From: Hyphomicrobiales bacterium
GTDB lineage: Bacteria; Pseudomonadota; Alphaproteobacteria; Rhizobiales; Rhizobiaceae
Length of the DNA: 64,000 nt
Direction: 5' to 3'
Assembly (NCBI GenBank): GCA_900473805.1
Contig: UCMS01000012.1
Coordinates: 163,636 to 227,635 of the forward strand
Shown here: positions 18,170-27,222 of the stretch, piece by piece
Position numbering within the stretch: the stretch's first letter is position 1
Layout: every line of letters starts with the position of its first letter
Program-made: the position numbers and the translations under genes
The notes under the pieces: model-generated
What the model was told of the DNA's origin: nothing
Seen by the model: only the letters and a program-made list of their open reading frames with translations
The model's database searches: none

Positions 18170-19663
18170 ATGAACAGTTCAAAGAGTATCGTGGTGCATA
18201 AAGTTCTGGGAAGCCTCACCTTTGCCGCTCCAATTCGCGGAGTCGTGATCGCCTTCATCGCGGTCGTTCTTGCCGCGCTTGCAACCCCGTCCGGTGCGAA
18301 CGCCGCCAAATATGCTGGCGTCGTGATCGATGCCAAGACGGGCAAGGTTCTTTACAGCGAAGACGCCGACAGCCTGCGCTATCCTGCCTCGCTCACCAAG
18401 ATGATGACGCTCTACCTCACCTTCGAGGCGCTCGAAGCCGGTCGCATCTCGCTGAGCAGCAAGGTTCCGATTTCCAAGAATGCCGCCAAGGAGCCGCCAT
18501 CAAAGCTGGGCGTCGGCGCTGGTCGCAGTGTCACCGTCGAGCAGGCAATCCTCGCCCTTGTGACCCGTTCCGCCAATGACGTTGCCACGGCGCTCGGCGA
18601 ATATCTCGGTGGGTCGGAGCAGCGTTTCGCGCAGATGATGACGGCCAAGGCGCGCAGCCTCGGCATGACGAAGACGACCTATCGCAACGCGCATGGCCTT
18701 CCAAACACTGCGCAGATGACCACGGCGCGCGACCAAGCACGCCTCGGCATCGCTCTGCGCCAGCACTTCCCGCAGTATTACGGCTACTTCTCGACCCGCA
18801 GCTTCAACTTCGGCAAGCAGACGATCGGCAACCACAATCGATTGCTCGGCGCCGTCCGTGGTGTGGACGGCATCAAGACCGGCTATACCGGTGCTGCAGG
18901 CTACAATCTCGCCACCTCCGCTCAGGCTGATGGCCGCTCCATCGTCGCCGTCATCCTCGGTGCATCGTCGGGCGCACGCCGCAATGCACAGATGACAGCA
19001 CTGGTGAAGCGCTACCTTCCCCAGGCGTCGGCTGGACGGTCCTCGGGCGATCTCGTCGCCAAGGTCGAAACGCCGGTAGCTGTGGCTCCGGCGGAAGCCG
19101 TCGCCACGCTCGACGGCGGTCATCCGAACCTGCCGCAGACCGGCCCAATGCCGGATCCGCGTTATGCCGGTGTCACCCAGGCTTCGGCATATGTCTCGTC
19201 GTCTGCCGGCAATGCGGCGACGGCTGCGCTCGATGCAGTTCGTCCCGTCGCGCCTGCTGCAACGACGAACAGCGTGCCCGTACCCCAGCCGGCACCCGCC
19301 TACATGCCGAACAGCGGTGCCATGGTGGCGCCAGCGGAAGCCACGCAATCCGTCGCCGCCGCCTCCGCAACGCCGCCGGATGTCGACACGGTGACCACGG
19401 CATCCACAAAGCCTGTTTCCGGCTGGATCATTCAGATCGGGACCTCGCCCGACAAGGCGCTGGCCATGGATCTTCTGCGCAATGCGCAAGAGAAGGGCGG
19501 AAAGGTACTGCGTTCCGCCACCCCCTTCACGGTCGCTTACAATGCTGGCGCTCAGGAGATCTATCGGGCGCGGTTCGGCGGCTTCGACGAGCAGAAGGAC
19601 GCGGTCAACGCCTGTAAGCAGTTGAAACGAAAAGGCATCGGTTGCTGGGCTGCGGCCCAGTAA
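18170..19663 (+). CDS. D-alanyl-D-alanine carboxypeptidase with C-terminal SPOR domain
   Basis: About 497 residues, PBP5/6-type (peptidase S11). Signal/anchor near residues 25-45, then the penicillin-binding motifs S74-L-T-K77, S134-A-N136 and K236-T-G. A long Ala/Pro-rich linker (about 290-410) leads to a SPOR domain (about 415-497; GWIIQIGTSPDKALAM...CWAAAQ) that binds denuded glycan at the septum. It trims the terminal D-Ala of peptidoglycan stem peptides and is probably targeted to division or polar growth sites. ATG 18170 is preferred to ATG 18134 because GGGGGAGAG lies before it and 18134 falls inside a leader hairpin. Confidence 0.93.
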   Translation: MNSSKSIVVHKVLGSLTFAAPIRGVVIAFIAVVLAALATPSGANAAKYAGVVIDAKTGKVLYSEDADSLRYPASLTKMMTLYLTFEALEAGRISLSSKVPISKNAAKEPPSKLGVGAGRSVTVEQAILALVTRSANDVATALGEYLGGSEQRFAQMMTAKARSLGMTKTTYRNAHGLPNTAQMTTARDQARLGIALRQHFPQYYGYFSTRSFNFGKQTIGNHNRLLGAVRGVDGIKTGYTGAAGYNLATSAQADGRSIVAVILGASSGARRNAQMTALVKRYLPQASAGRSSGDLVAKVETPVAVAPAEAVATLDGGHPNLPQTGPMPDPRYAGVTQASAYVSSSAGNAATAALDAVRPVAPAATTNSVPVPQPAPAYMPNSGAMVAPAEATQSVAAASATPPDVDTVTTASTKPVSGWIIQIGTSPDKALAMDLLRNAQEKGGKVLRSATPFTVAYNAGAQEIYRARFGGFDEQKDAVNACKQLKRKGIGCWAAAQ

Positions 19664-19711
19664 GCGAAGCAGCGATACCTCGATTTGTATTTGTGTACGA
19701 GGAATAAGACG

Positions 19712-19984
19712 ATGGCTTCGAAGGATTTTCGGATCGGCAAGGTCGGTGACCAGGACAACGGCGGTGTTTTGCCGGCGTCACATGTCCTGCACCCGTTGCA
19801 TGAGGCAGCCTTTCGGCTTGCCGAGATTGGCGGCCGCGAGAAGCGCTCGAAGACAAAGGACCTGATCGGTCTTCTCCTCTCGCATGGCGCTCGTGCCTGG
19901 CGCTATTCTCAACCGGAAGCCAACATCCATCTTCATGTCGGGGCGCAAGCCGGGCGCTATCCGGTTATCCTGCGTCTTCGTTGA
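19712..19984 (+). CDS. Small hypothetical protein
   Basis: 90 residues, ATG preceded by GAGGAATAAG at good distance. Sequence is basic and His-containing (SHVLHPLHEAAF, ANIHLHVGAQAG), without signal peptide or membrane segment. The central REKRSKTKDLIGLLLSHG looks helical. Not recognised. It ends 14 bp before the gamma carbonic anhydrase start and is probably co-transcribed with it. Confidence 0.55.
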   Translation: MASKDFRIGKVGDQDNGGVLPASHVLHPLHEAAFRLAEIGGREKRSKTKDLIGLLLSHGARAWRYSQPEANIHLHVGAQAGRYPVILRLR

Positions 19985-19998
19985 CATCGGGGGCGGAC

Positions 19999-20526
19999 AT
20001 GGCCCTCTACGCGCTCGCAGGAAAGAGCCCGCAAGTGCCGCCGAAGTCCCGGTTCTGGATCGCTCCCGGCGCCCAGGTGATCGGCGATGTGCGGATCGCC
20101 GACGATGTCGGTATCTGGTTCAACGCCGTCCTTCGCGGCGACAATGATCCGATCACGATCGGCGCTCGAACCAATATCCAGGACGGTGTGATGATCCACA
20201 CGGATCTCGGCTTCCCCACCCGCATCGGCGCAGGTTGCACGATCGGGCACCATGCCATCATCCATGGGTGCACCATCGGTGACAATTCACTGATTGGCAT
20301 GGGCGCGACAATCCTGAACGGTGCCGTCATCGGCAACAACTGCCTTGTCGGTGCCAATGCGCTGGTGAGCGAAGGAAAGGTCTTCCCGGACAATTCGCTG
20401 ATCGTCGGACAGCCGGCGCGGGTTGTCCGGGCGATTGACGAGGAAGGTGCTGCGCGGCTCAGGCTCTCCGCTGATAACTACGTCGCAAACTGGCAGCGAT
20501 TTGCGCGGGAGCTTCAGGCAATCTGA
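19999..20526 (+). CDS. Gamma carbonic anhydrase family protein
   Basis: 175 residues of left-handed beta-helix built from hexapeptide repeats (IADDVGIWFNAVLRGD, IGARTNIQDGVMIH, IGAGCTIGHHAIIHGCTIG). The metal-site histidines of the family are visible in DGVMIH and GHHAIIHG. Homologues hydrate CO2 or act as non-enzymatic scaffold (for example in mitochondrial complex I), and YrdA-type members have unclear function. ATG 19999 is preferred because GGGGGCGG lies just upstream. The gene is convergent with zur, 3 bp away. Confidence 0.88.
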   Translation: MALYALAGKSPQVPPKSRFWIAPGAQVIGDVRIADDVGIWFNAVLRGDNDPITIGARTNIQDGVMIHTDLGFPTRIGAGCTIGHHAIIHGCTIGDNSLIGMGATILNGAVIGNNCLVGANALVSEGKVFPDNSLIVGQPARVVRAIDEEGAARLRLSADNYVANWQRFARELQAI

Positions 20527-20529
20527 TGC

Positions 20530-20937
20530 TCAGGCCGCACAGGCTGAGCACAGACCTCGGATTTCGATCGTGGTCTTTTCCGCCTTGAAGCCGGATTTCC
20601 GCGTAATGTCGTCCAGGTGATGATCGACATCGTGATCATGAAATTCCGCGACCTGGCTGCATTTGCTGCAGATCATGAAGGCGACCGTGCCGTGACTGCT
20701 GCAGCCCTCATGCGGATGGGCGCAGGCAACGAAGGCGTTCAGGCTCTCCAGACGGTGAACCATGCCGAATTCGACGAGTTTATCGAGCGCGCGATAGACC
20801 TGGAGCGGGGCCCGGAAACCCTGATCGCGGAGACGATCGAGCAGGGTGTAAGCGGACAGCGGTCCATCGGCCTCGACGAGGCTGTCAAATACGAGCGACT
20901 GGTTTCGCGTGAGATCGGTCTTAGACATCTTCGACAT
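20530..20937 (-). CDS. zur: Fur family zinc-uptake regulator
   Basis: 135-residue zinc-sensing repressor. N-terminal winged helix (LTRNQSLVFDSLVEADGPLSAYTLLDRLRDQG), hinge, then a metal-binding domain with HPHEGCSSHG, structural CxxC pairs CSKC and CSAC, and the acidic/His cluster FHDHDVDHH. Assigned as Zur rather than Fur or Irr because it closes the znuC-znuB-zur run and two matching operators are nearby. ATG 20937 has GAGG about 10 bases upstream and leaves four bases after znuB; the longer frame (20961) would overlap znuB. Likely autoregulated through the shared operator at 22774. Confidence 0.93.
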   Translation of the reverse strand: MSKMSKTDLTRNQSLVFDSLVEADGPLSAYTLLDRLRDQGFRAPLQVYRALDKLVEFGMVHRLESLNAFVACAHPHEGCSSHGTVAFMICSKCSQVAEFHDHDVDHHLDDITRKSGFKAEKTTIEIRGLCSACAA

Positions 20938-20941
20938 AAGG

Positions 20942-21757
20942 TCAGCCTCGCGTGCGATCATCAGCTGTCGTCAGCCGCGGGCGCGGCAACAGACTGATTA
21001 GGAAGAGCAAAAGGGCCGCCACGACGATCGAGGGGCCGGATGGCGTGTCATAGGTGAGCGAGCCGAACAGACCGATGATCACGGCGACCGCGCCGAGCAG
21101 CGATGCGATCACGGCCATGGCCTCGGGCGAGACCGCGAAACGGCGCGCGGCCGCTGCCGGAATGATCAGGAGGGACGTAATCAACATGATGCCGACGATC
21201 TTCATGGCGATCGCGATCACCAGGGCCATGAGCAGCATGAACACGATACGTGCGCGCTCCGGGTTCATGCCTTCGGCTTCCGCCAGTTCCGCATTGACGG
21301 TCCCGGCCAGCAGCGGGCGCCAGAGATAGGCGATCAAGGCCACTACGACGGCACCACCGCCCCAGACGATTGCGACGTCGGTGGGCGTGACGGCGAGGAT
21401 ATCACCGAACAGAAATGCGATCAGGTCGAAACGGACCCAGGACATGAAGGCCACCATAACAAGGCCGATGGCGAGCGTGGCATGGCTGAGGATGCCCAGC
21501 AGCGCATCGGCGGAGAGCCCCTGGCGTTTCTGCAGCACGATCAGGATCAGCGATACAAGCGCTGCGACGACAAAGACGCTCAGCATCAGGTTGAGCGAGA
21601 AGAACAAGGACAGTGCCACACCGAGCAGGGCCGAATGGGCCATGGTGTCGCCGAAATAGGCCATGCGACGCCAGATGACGAAGCAGCCAAGCGGCCCGGT
21701 CGTGAGTGCGAGACCGATGCCGGCCAACATAGCGCGCAGGAAGAAGTCATCGAGCAT
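20942..21757 (-). CDS. znuB: Zinc ABC transporter permease
   Basis: 271-residue inner-membrane permease of the ABC-3 (ZnuB/MntB) family with about eight hydrophobic helices. Typical segments include GCFVIWRRMAYFGDTMAHSALLG and EGMNPERARIVFMLLMAL, the latter being the cytoplasmic coupling loop that contacts ZnuC. ATG 21757 has GGAGC upstream and overlaps the end of znuC by 11 bases. Zinc specificity is inferred from zur and the His-rich ZnuA and ZnuC. Confidence 0.95.
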   Translation of the reverse strand: MLDDFFLRAMLAGIGLALTTGPLGCFVIWRRMAYFGDTMAHSALLGVALSLFFSLNLMLSVFVVAALVSLILIVLQKRQGLSADALLGILSHATLAIGLVMVAFMSWVRFDLIAFLFGDILAVTPTDVAIVWGGGAVVVALIAYLWRPLLAGTVNAELAEAEGMNPERARIVFMLLMALVIAIAMKIVGIMLITSLLIIPAAAARRFAVSPEAMAVIASLLGAVAVIIGLFGSLTYDTPSGPSIVVAALLLFLISLLPRPRLTTADDRTRG

Positions 21758-22712
21758 GGCGATGCTCCTTCGGCCCATCGCCGCCGCTCACCACGTCATG
21801 AACGTGATCGTGGTGATGTTCGTGGTCGTGGCCATGGGCATGATCGTGATCCTTGTGCTCATGGCCATGGTCCCCGTGACCGCCAGCGTCGCTGCCCTTT
21901 GCGGTGTGATGGTGTCCGTCTTCCGGATGGCAATGGTCCGTGATGCTGCCGTCACCATGCAGAACACGGCCATCGGGCAGATGCGTGTGATCGTGGTCGT
22001 GGCTATAGACGGCGAGCGTCCTGCTTGCCTTGTCGCCGAAAAGGCGCATGTATTCCGGACTGCTGCTGACCGCGGCCGGGGTGCCGCGACAACAGACATG
22101 GCCGTTGAGGCAGATGACCGTATCGGTTTCGGCCATGACGATATGCAGGTCATGGGAGATCAAGAGGATACCGCATCCCGTGGCATTCCGGATCGAAGTG
22201 ATCAAATCATAAAGGGCAATTTCACCGGAGAAATCGACCCCTTGGACCGGTTCGTCCAGGACGAGAATGTCAGGTTTGCGGGCCATGGCGCGGGCGAGCA
22301 GGGCGCGCTGGAATTCTCCGCCGGAGAGATGCTGCACCTCGGCGCCGGCAAGATGGCGGATGCCGACGGCATCGAGCGCATGATCGATGTCGTCCGCGGA
22401 GAGCGGCGCTGTCAGCGTCATCAGGCGCCGGACAGTGAGCGGCATTGTCCAATCAATGGCAAGACGCTGGGGCACGTAACCGATGCGCAGCCCTGCCCTA
22501 CGGACCACGCGACCCTCATCGGCCCGCAGGATACCAGTCGCGAGCTTCGCGCTTGTGGACTTTCCGGAACCGTTCGGGCCGATCAGCGTGACGATTTCAC
22601 CCGGGCGCACCGTAAAATCAACGCCACGGACAAGCCAGCGTCCGTTGCGATAGACCCCTGCGCCCGCCAGCGATACCAATGGCTGCGGGTCCCGTGTTTT
22701 CAAACCTGTCAT
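21747..22712 (-). CDS. znuC: Zinc ABC transporter ATP-binding protein with His-rich tail
   Basis: 321-residue ATPase energising high-affinity zinc import. Walker A GPNGSGKST (residues 45-53), signature LSGGE (129-133), Walker B ILVLDEP (149-155) and H-loop SHD (186-188). The C-terminal 85 residues (237-321) carry 26 histidines, many as HD/HE repeats, and probably bind or sense cytoplasmic zinc. ATG 22712 lies 62 bp from the Zur-type palindrome. First gene of the znuC-znuB-zur run, divergent from znuA. Confidence 0.95.
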   Translation of the reverse strand: MTGLKTRDPQPLVSLAGAGVYRNGRWLVRGVDFTVRPGEIVTLIGPNGSGKSTSAKLATGILRADEGRVVRRAGLRIGYVPQRLAIDWTMPLTVRRLMTLTAPLSADDIDHALDAVGIRHLAGAEVQHLSGGEFQRALLARAMARKPDILVLDEPVQGVDFSGEIALYDLITSIRNATGCGILLISHDLHIVMAETDTVICLNGHVCCRGTPAAVSSSPEYMRLFGDKASRTLAVYSHDHDHTHLPDGRVLHGDGSITDHCHPEDGHHHTAKGSDAGGHGDHGHEHKDHDHAHGHDHEHHHDHVHDVVSGGDGPKEHRHAR

Positions 22713-22773
22713 GCATGTCTCGGAAAATTCATGTTGCGGACAGCTATGCCACACGTTATAGCGTTACGCAACG

Positions 22774-22792
22774 AATGTAATAGTATTACATT
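22774..22792. promoter_or_regulatory. Zur-type operator between znuC and znuA
   Basis: Perfect 9-1-9 palindrome AATGTAATAGTATTACATT in the 101-bp divergent region; position and form fit the AT-rich Zur boxes of alphaproteobacteria. It starts 40 bp before znuA and could repress both directions. A weaker related element (GTTATAGCGTTAC, 22755-22767) lies on the znuC side. Confidence 0.8.
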
Positions 22793-22813
22793 ACCGCTGC
22801 AAAGGACATCTCC

Positions 22814-23872
22814 ATGCTACACGCCCGCCTCGGACTGGCCACATCGGCCGCCGCTCTGCTGATTTCGCCGGCCATAGCGCTTGCAGAACCGCAGGTGGTC
22901 GTCTCCATCAAGCCAATCCACTCGCTCGTTGCCTCGATCATGAAAGGGGTCGGAGACCCAACTCTGATCGTGGAAGGCGCGGCGTCGCCGCATACCTATA
23001 CGCTGAAGCCTTCCAATGCGCGTGCGCTCGAAAATGCGGACGTGGTGTTCTGGCTTGGGCCAGGCCTCGAAGCGTTCCTCGAAAAGCCGCTCGACGCGCT
23101 GGCAGGAAAGGCTGAGGTGGTGGAGCTCGAGGATGTACCCGGTCTGGTGAAACTGCCTTTCCGCGAGGGTGGCGCTTTCGAAGCGCATGACCATGATGCC
23201 CATGAAGACGGGGACCATGGCGCAGCCGAGCATCACGAACACGAGGAAGACGGCCATGATCAGCATGGCGAAGAGGCCCATGACCATGATGCCGCTGGCG
23301 AGGGAGACCATGACGCCGAACACGCGGGTGACCATGAGCATGAGCATGAGCACCGCGGCACCGATATGCATCTGTGGCTCGATCCAACGAATGCCAAAGC
23401 AATTGCATCCGCCATCGCTGCGTCACTGATCAAGGTCGACCCCGCCAACAAGGCGGCCTATGAGGCAAATGCGACAGCCCTCAACGCTGAAATCGATGCA
23501 CTGGACAAGGAGATTGCGGCAACTGTTGCCCCGGTTGCCGACAAGCCGTTCGTCGTTTTCCACGACGCCTATCAGTATTTTGAGAAGCGCTACAACATTC
23601 GGGTCGCCGGCTCCGTCACCGTTAGCCCCGAGAGCATGCCCGGCGCCGAACGCCTGTCCCAGATTCATGCGAAAATTTCGGAACTGGGCGCCGCCTGCGT
23701 GTTCGCCGAGCCGCAATTCGAGCCGAAGCTCATCAATGTGGTCACCGAAGGTACGCAGGCCCGCTCCGGTACACTGGATCCCGAGGGTGGTGCGCTCCCG
23801 GAAGGTCCGGCCCTTTATGGCCAGCTGATGCGCAACCTGTCGACCTCGATCGCCGACTGCCTGTCGCACTGA
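22814..23872 (+). CDS. znuA: Zinc ABC transporter substrate-binding protein
   Basis: 352-residue periplasmic zinc receptor (cluster A-I). Signal peptide [19 protein letters not shown]; metal ligands expected at H60 (AASPHTYTL), H186 after the charged loop (TDMHLWLD), the His of [10 protein letters not shown] and a late acidic residue. Residues 124-186 form a long His/Asp/Glu-rich loop typical of ZnuA, thought to bind or hand over extra zinc. Its only regulator-like element is the palindrome 22 bp before the start. Followed by an intrinsic terminator. Confidence 0.96.
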   Translation: MLHARLGLATSAAALLISPAIALAEPQVVVSIKPIHSLVASIMKGVGDPTLIVEGAASPHTYTLKPSNARALENADVVFWLGPGLEAFLEKPLDALAGKAEVVELEDVPGLVKLPFREGGAFEAHDHDAHEDGDHGAAEHHEHEEDGHDQHGEEAHDHDAAGEGDHDAEHAGDHEHEHEHRGTDMHLWLDPTNAKAIASAIAASLIKVDPANKAAYEANATALNAEIDALDKEIAATVAPVADKPFVVFHDAYQYFEKRYNIRVAGSVTVSPESMPGAERLSQIHAKISELGAACVFAEPQFEPKLINVVTEGTQARSGTLDPEGGALPEGPALYGQLMRNLSTSIADCLSH

Positions 23873-23891
23873 TCCGCACTTACCAACTCGG

Positions 23892-23919
23892 AAGGCGAGA
23901 CTTCGGCCTCGCCTTTTTT
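23892..23919 (+). terminator. Intrinsic terminator after znuA
   Basis: AAGGCGAG / CTCGCCTT, 8-bp stem with an 8-base loop, running into TTTTTT. It separates znuA from the GTPase gene, which has its own operator. Confidence 0.85.
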
Positions 23920-23930
23920 CATTCCCTCAG

Positions 23931-23947
23931 ATGTAATGTTATTACAT
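23931..23947. promoter_or_regulatory. Zur-type operator upstream of COG0523 GTPase gene
   Basis: ATGTAATGTTATTACAT: 7-bp perfect arms, nearly the same sequence as the znu operator. It lies 14 bases before the ATG and just after the znuA terminator, so zinc-dependent repression of this gene is likely. Confidence 0.78.
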
Positions 23948-23961
23948 TAAATGGAGCATCT

Positions 23962-25152
23962 ATGAAGAAGCTTCCCGTCACCGTCCTGTCCGGCTTTCTT
24001 GGCGCCGGGAAAACGACCCTGCTCAACCATGTGCTCGCCAACCGGCAGGGCCTGCGGGTGGCCGTGATCGTCAACGACATGAGCGAGGTGAATATCGATG
24101 CGGCTCTGGTTCGCGGTGGAGAGGCCGCGCTTTCCAGAACCCAGGAACAATTGGTGGAGATGAGCAATGGATGCATCTGTTGCACGCTGCGAGACGACCT
24201 CCTGGAAGAAGTGCGGCAGCTCGCGGAACAAGGCCGTTTCGATTATCTGCTGATCGAAGCCACGGGTATCGCCGAACCACTGCCGATCGCCACGACCTTC
24301 GATTTTCGCGACGAGAACGGCCGAAGCCTCTCCGACATTGCCCGGCTCGACACGATGGTGACGGTCGTTGATGCGACGAACCTGCTGCGCGACTACTCCT
24401 CCAGCGATTTTCTCGCGGACCGGGGAGAGACGGCTGGCGACAACGACAACCGGACGCTCGTCGATCTTCTCGTCGAGCAAATCGAGTTCGCCGATGTCAT
24501 CATTCTCAACAAGGTGGGTGCCGCAAGTCCGGATCAACTGGATGCCGCTCGCAAGATCATCGGGGGGCTGAACGCCGGTGCCCGTGTCATCGAGACCGAA
24601 TTCGCCCGGGTCGACCCCCGCGACATTCTGGGAACCGGGCTCTTCGACCTCGCCAAGGCGGAGACCCATCCTCGCTGGTTTCAGGAGTTGCATGGCTTCC
24701 GGGATCATGTCCCGGAGACGGAGGAGTACGGCATCCGGTCCTTCGTCTACCGTGCACGCGCGCCCTTCGACCCGACACGTCTGCGCGCCTTTCTCGATCG
24801 TTCGTGGCCGGGCGTCATCCGGGCGAAAGGTTTCTTCTGGCTGGCCACGCGGCCGCATCACGTCGGGGAACTCAGTCAGGCTGGCGCCATGGTCCGCACG
24901 ACGCGTATGGGCCTGTGGTGGGCTTCGGTGCCCCGATCACGTTGGCCCGACGATCCTGGATTCTTGAATGCGATGGCGCCGTATCTCGATCCAGAATGGG
25001 GCGACCGGCGTCAGGAAATCGTCTTTATCGGCGCCGATCCGATGGACCAGCAGCAGATCATGGCGGATCTGGATGCGTGCCTCGTGCCCGCGACGGGCTT
25101 CACGCCATCGGCTTGGGAAGGCCTGCCCGACCCCTTCGTTCGTTGGGCCTAA
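23962..25152 (+). CDS. COG0523 GTPase, zinc-responsive metallochaperone type (ZigA/ZagA-like)
   Basis: 396 residues. G-domain with Walker [10 protein letters not shown] (11-19), the family's metal site C71-I-C73-C74 in SNGCICC, and the base-recognition motif as N183-K-V-G186 instead of NKxD. C-terminal CobW domain (about 265-396) contains the [11 protein letters not shown] segment typical of zinc-linked members. Such proteins deliver zinc to client enzymes during zinc limitation. The Zur-type palindrome just upstream and the znu genes alongside support that role over cobalamin or nitrile hydratase functions. Convergent with lpxB, only 3 bp apart. Confidence 0.9.
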   Translation: MKKLPVTVLSGFLGAGKTTLLNHVLANRQGLRVAVIVNDMSEVNIDAALVRGGEAALSRTQEQLVEMSNGCICCTLRDDLLEEVRQLAEQGRFDYLLIEATGIAEPLPIATTFDFRDENGRSLSDIARLDTMVTVVDATNLLRDYSSSDFLADRGETAGDNDNRTLVDLLVEQIEFADVIILNKVGAASPDQLDAARKIIGGLNAGARVIETEFARVDPRDILGTGLFDLAKAETHPRWFQELHGFRDHVPETEEYGIRSFVYRARAPFDPTRLRAFLDRSWPGVIRAKGFFWLATRPHHVGELSQAGAMVRTTRMGLWWASVPRSRWPDDPGFLNAMAPYLDPEWGDRRQEIVFIGADPMDQQQIMADLDACLVPATGFTPSAWEGLPDPFVRWA

Positions 25153-25155
25153 TGC

Positions 25156-26331
25156 TCAGAGCCGGCCGCGCTGACGCAGGAGAGCGAATACCAGCTCTGC
25201 GCCAGCGTCGCCCGCTCGCAAAGCCGTCTGCAGTCTGCTCCAGACATCATCGTAGCCCGCGAGCATGGCTTGCCGCTGCGGGGTCCCCGTGGAAAGGCGT
25301 TCGGCCCAACGCACCAAGCTGGCCGGACGCAGCACATCGTTGAAGTATTCCGGCACGACCGCATAGTCGACGATCAGGTTGGGAAGCGCCCCTGTCCAGA
25401 CCTTGATGCGATTGGCCAACATGCGGATGATCCAGTCGCCCTTGTATGTCGACACCACGGGAACATAGGCCAGCGCCAATTCCAGGATCACGGTGCCGGA
25501 TGCGGCAATCGCCGCATCTGCCTCTTCGAAAGCCTGCCATTTGGCCTGATCTCCGATCAGGATCTCAGGCCGGATCGGCCAAGCGGCGGTAATTTCGCGC
25601 ACACGCGCCTCCTGGCGCGGGACCGTCGGCAAAAGAAAACGGGTTTCGCCGTTGCGGCTGACGAATTCTTCCATCGCCGCGCCGAAGACTGGCAGCAACT
25701 GGGTGATCTCAGCACCGCGGGATCCTGGGAGCAGAAGGATCGTGCGACTCTCGCCCGTCGCCTTGGGCGAACGGCTTCTGCGGGCCGAGCGAACACGCTG
25801 AACCTCAGGGTGACTTGCAAGGCGATGGCCGATGAAATGTGTCTTGGGACCGCCCAGGCGCTGCATCACGTCGGGTTCGAAGGGCAGCACAGCCAGCACT
25901 TCATCGACATATGGCAGCATAGCCTTGGCGCGGTACTCCTTCCACGCCCAGACGCTCGGGCAGACATAGTTGACGACCGGCAGATCCGGCAGGCGCTTGC
26001 GTACCTTCCTGGCGACCCGGTGGGTGAAATCAGGGCTGTCGACAATCAAAAGCAGATCCGGCTTTGCCGCGATGATGGCCTCTGATGTCACCGAGATCAG
26101 CCGGATCAGGCGCGGCAATTTCGACAGCACCTGGGTGATGCCCATGATCGAGAGTTCGGAAAAATCGAAGAGAGAGCGCAGCCCCTGCCCCTGCAGCGCC
26201 TCACCGCCGACGCCGATAAGCTCTATCGGGCCGGAGTGCCGTTGCTTCAAAGCTGCAACCAGGTCGGCGCCAAGCAGGTCACCGGACACTTCACCGGCAA
26301 TCACGGCGATCTTCAGCGGCTTTTCGCTCAT
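25156..26331 (-). CDS. lpxB: Lipid-A-disaccharide synthase
   Basis: 391-residue GT19 glycosyltransferase that joins UDP-2,3-diacylglucosamine and lipid X to form the lipid A disaccharide. N-terminal IAVIAGEVSGDLLGADL and the central LLLPGSRGAEI are typical, as is the C-terminal AAIAASGTVILELAL nucleotide-binding region. Its ATG overlaps the lpxI stop by four bases, last gene of the lpx run. Confidence 0.96.
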   Translation of the reverse strand: MSEKPLKIAVIAGEVSGDLLGADLVAALKQRHSGPIELIGVGGEALQGQGLRSLFDFSELSIMGITQVLSKLPRLIRLISVTSEAIIAAKPDLLLIVDSPDFTHRVARKVRKRLPDLPVVNYVCPSVWAWKEYRAKAMLPYVDEVLAVLPFEPDVMQRLGGPKTHFIGHRLASHPEVQRVRSARRSRSPKATGESRTILLLPGSRGAEITQLLPVFGAAMEEFVSRNGETRFLLPTVPRQEARVREITAAWPIRPEILIGDQAKWQAFEEADAAIAASGTVILELALAYVPVVSTYKGDWIIRMLANRIKVWTGALPNLIVDYAVVPEYFNDVLRPASLVRWAERLSTGTPQRQAMLAGYDDVWSRLQTALRAGDAGAELVFALLRQRGRL

Positions 26332-27218
26332 CGAGACCCGTCCTTTCCAGCTCGCTCAATACCTGTGACAAAGAGCCCGGCGGCGTCAGCGGCGGCGATC
26401 ATCGCCTCACGCTCGACAACGAGTGCCCGACCGGCCTCGACGGCGATGCCGGCGAGCCCCGCAGCCTTGGCATTCTCTACGGTCGAGACACCGATGGTGG
26501 GCAGATCGGCACGCAGGTCCTGTTGCGGCTTGCAGAGCTTGACGATCACGCCCTTGCGACGCCTTGAGATGCGTCCCTCGGCGCGCAAACCCGCAACACG
26601 GGCCAGCATCGCATCGGTACCTTCAACGCCTTCGAGCGCCACAATGCGCCCTCCCACGCTGACGGCGCCCTGCCCCACGTCCAGACGACCGAGGGTTTCA
26701 GCCGCATCTGCCGCGCGATCAATATCCTGGATGTCTTCGCGCGACGGCATCACCTTGCCGAGCGGACCGACCGTCGCCAGGAGACCGGGCAGGATCTCGT
26801 GCGCACCCACGACCTGGCAGCCCTGAGCTTCGATCAGCGAGATCACCATGCGAAGAACTGCATCATCGCCGCCCGCCAACAAGGTCTTCAAAGCCATGGG
26901 CAGTTTGAGGACGGACCGCAGGTTTACATGGATCTCGCCGAAGGACGGGCGCTTCCGGACAGCACCGGACATCACGACGCGACCGATGCGGTGCTTGTCG
27001 AACAAGGCGGACAGCCCGGCCATGTCGCCCACGCCGATGACCGCTGTCTCGTAACCTTGCCAATCCGCATCGGCTTCGTTCTTTAGCCGCAGGATGAACG
27101 GATCCTCACCCGCCGCTCGAGCGGCTTGCGCCAGAAACAGCGGCAGCTTTCCGCTGCCGGCAATGATCGCCAGCCGAGCTTTCGATGCCAGGCTTTCGGT
27201 TGCGCTGGCGGAGGTCAT
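26328..27218 (-). CDS. lpxI: UDP-2,3-diacylglucosamine pyrophosphatase LpxI
   Basis: 296 residues, DUF1009/LpxI family; hydrolyses UDP-2,3-diacylglucosamine to lipid X, replacing LpxH in most alphaproteobacteria. Visible are the N-terminal IIAGSGKLPLFLAQAARAAG, the FGEIHVNLRSVLKLP stretch and the C-terminal EAMIAAADAAGLFVTG. Start ATG 27218 lies five bases after the lpxA stop. No LpxH is present in the window. Confidence 0.95.
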   Translation of the reverse strand: MTSASATESLASKARLAIIAGSGKLPLFLAQAARAAGEDPFILRLKNEADADWQGYETAVIGVGDMAGLSALFDKHRIGRVVMSGAVRKRPSFGEIHVNLRSVLKLPMALKTLLAGGDDAVLRMVISLIEAQGCQVVGAHEILPGLLATVGPLGKVMPSREDIQDIDRAADAAETLGRLDVGQGAVSVGGRIVALEGVEGTDAMLARVAGLRAEGRISRRRKGVIVKLCKPQQDLRADLPTIGVSTVENAKAAGLAGIAVEAGRALVVEREAMIAAADAAGLFVTGIERAGKDGSR

Positions 27219-27222
27219 GGCG

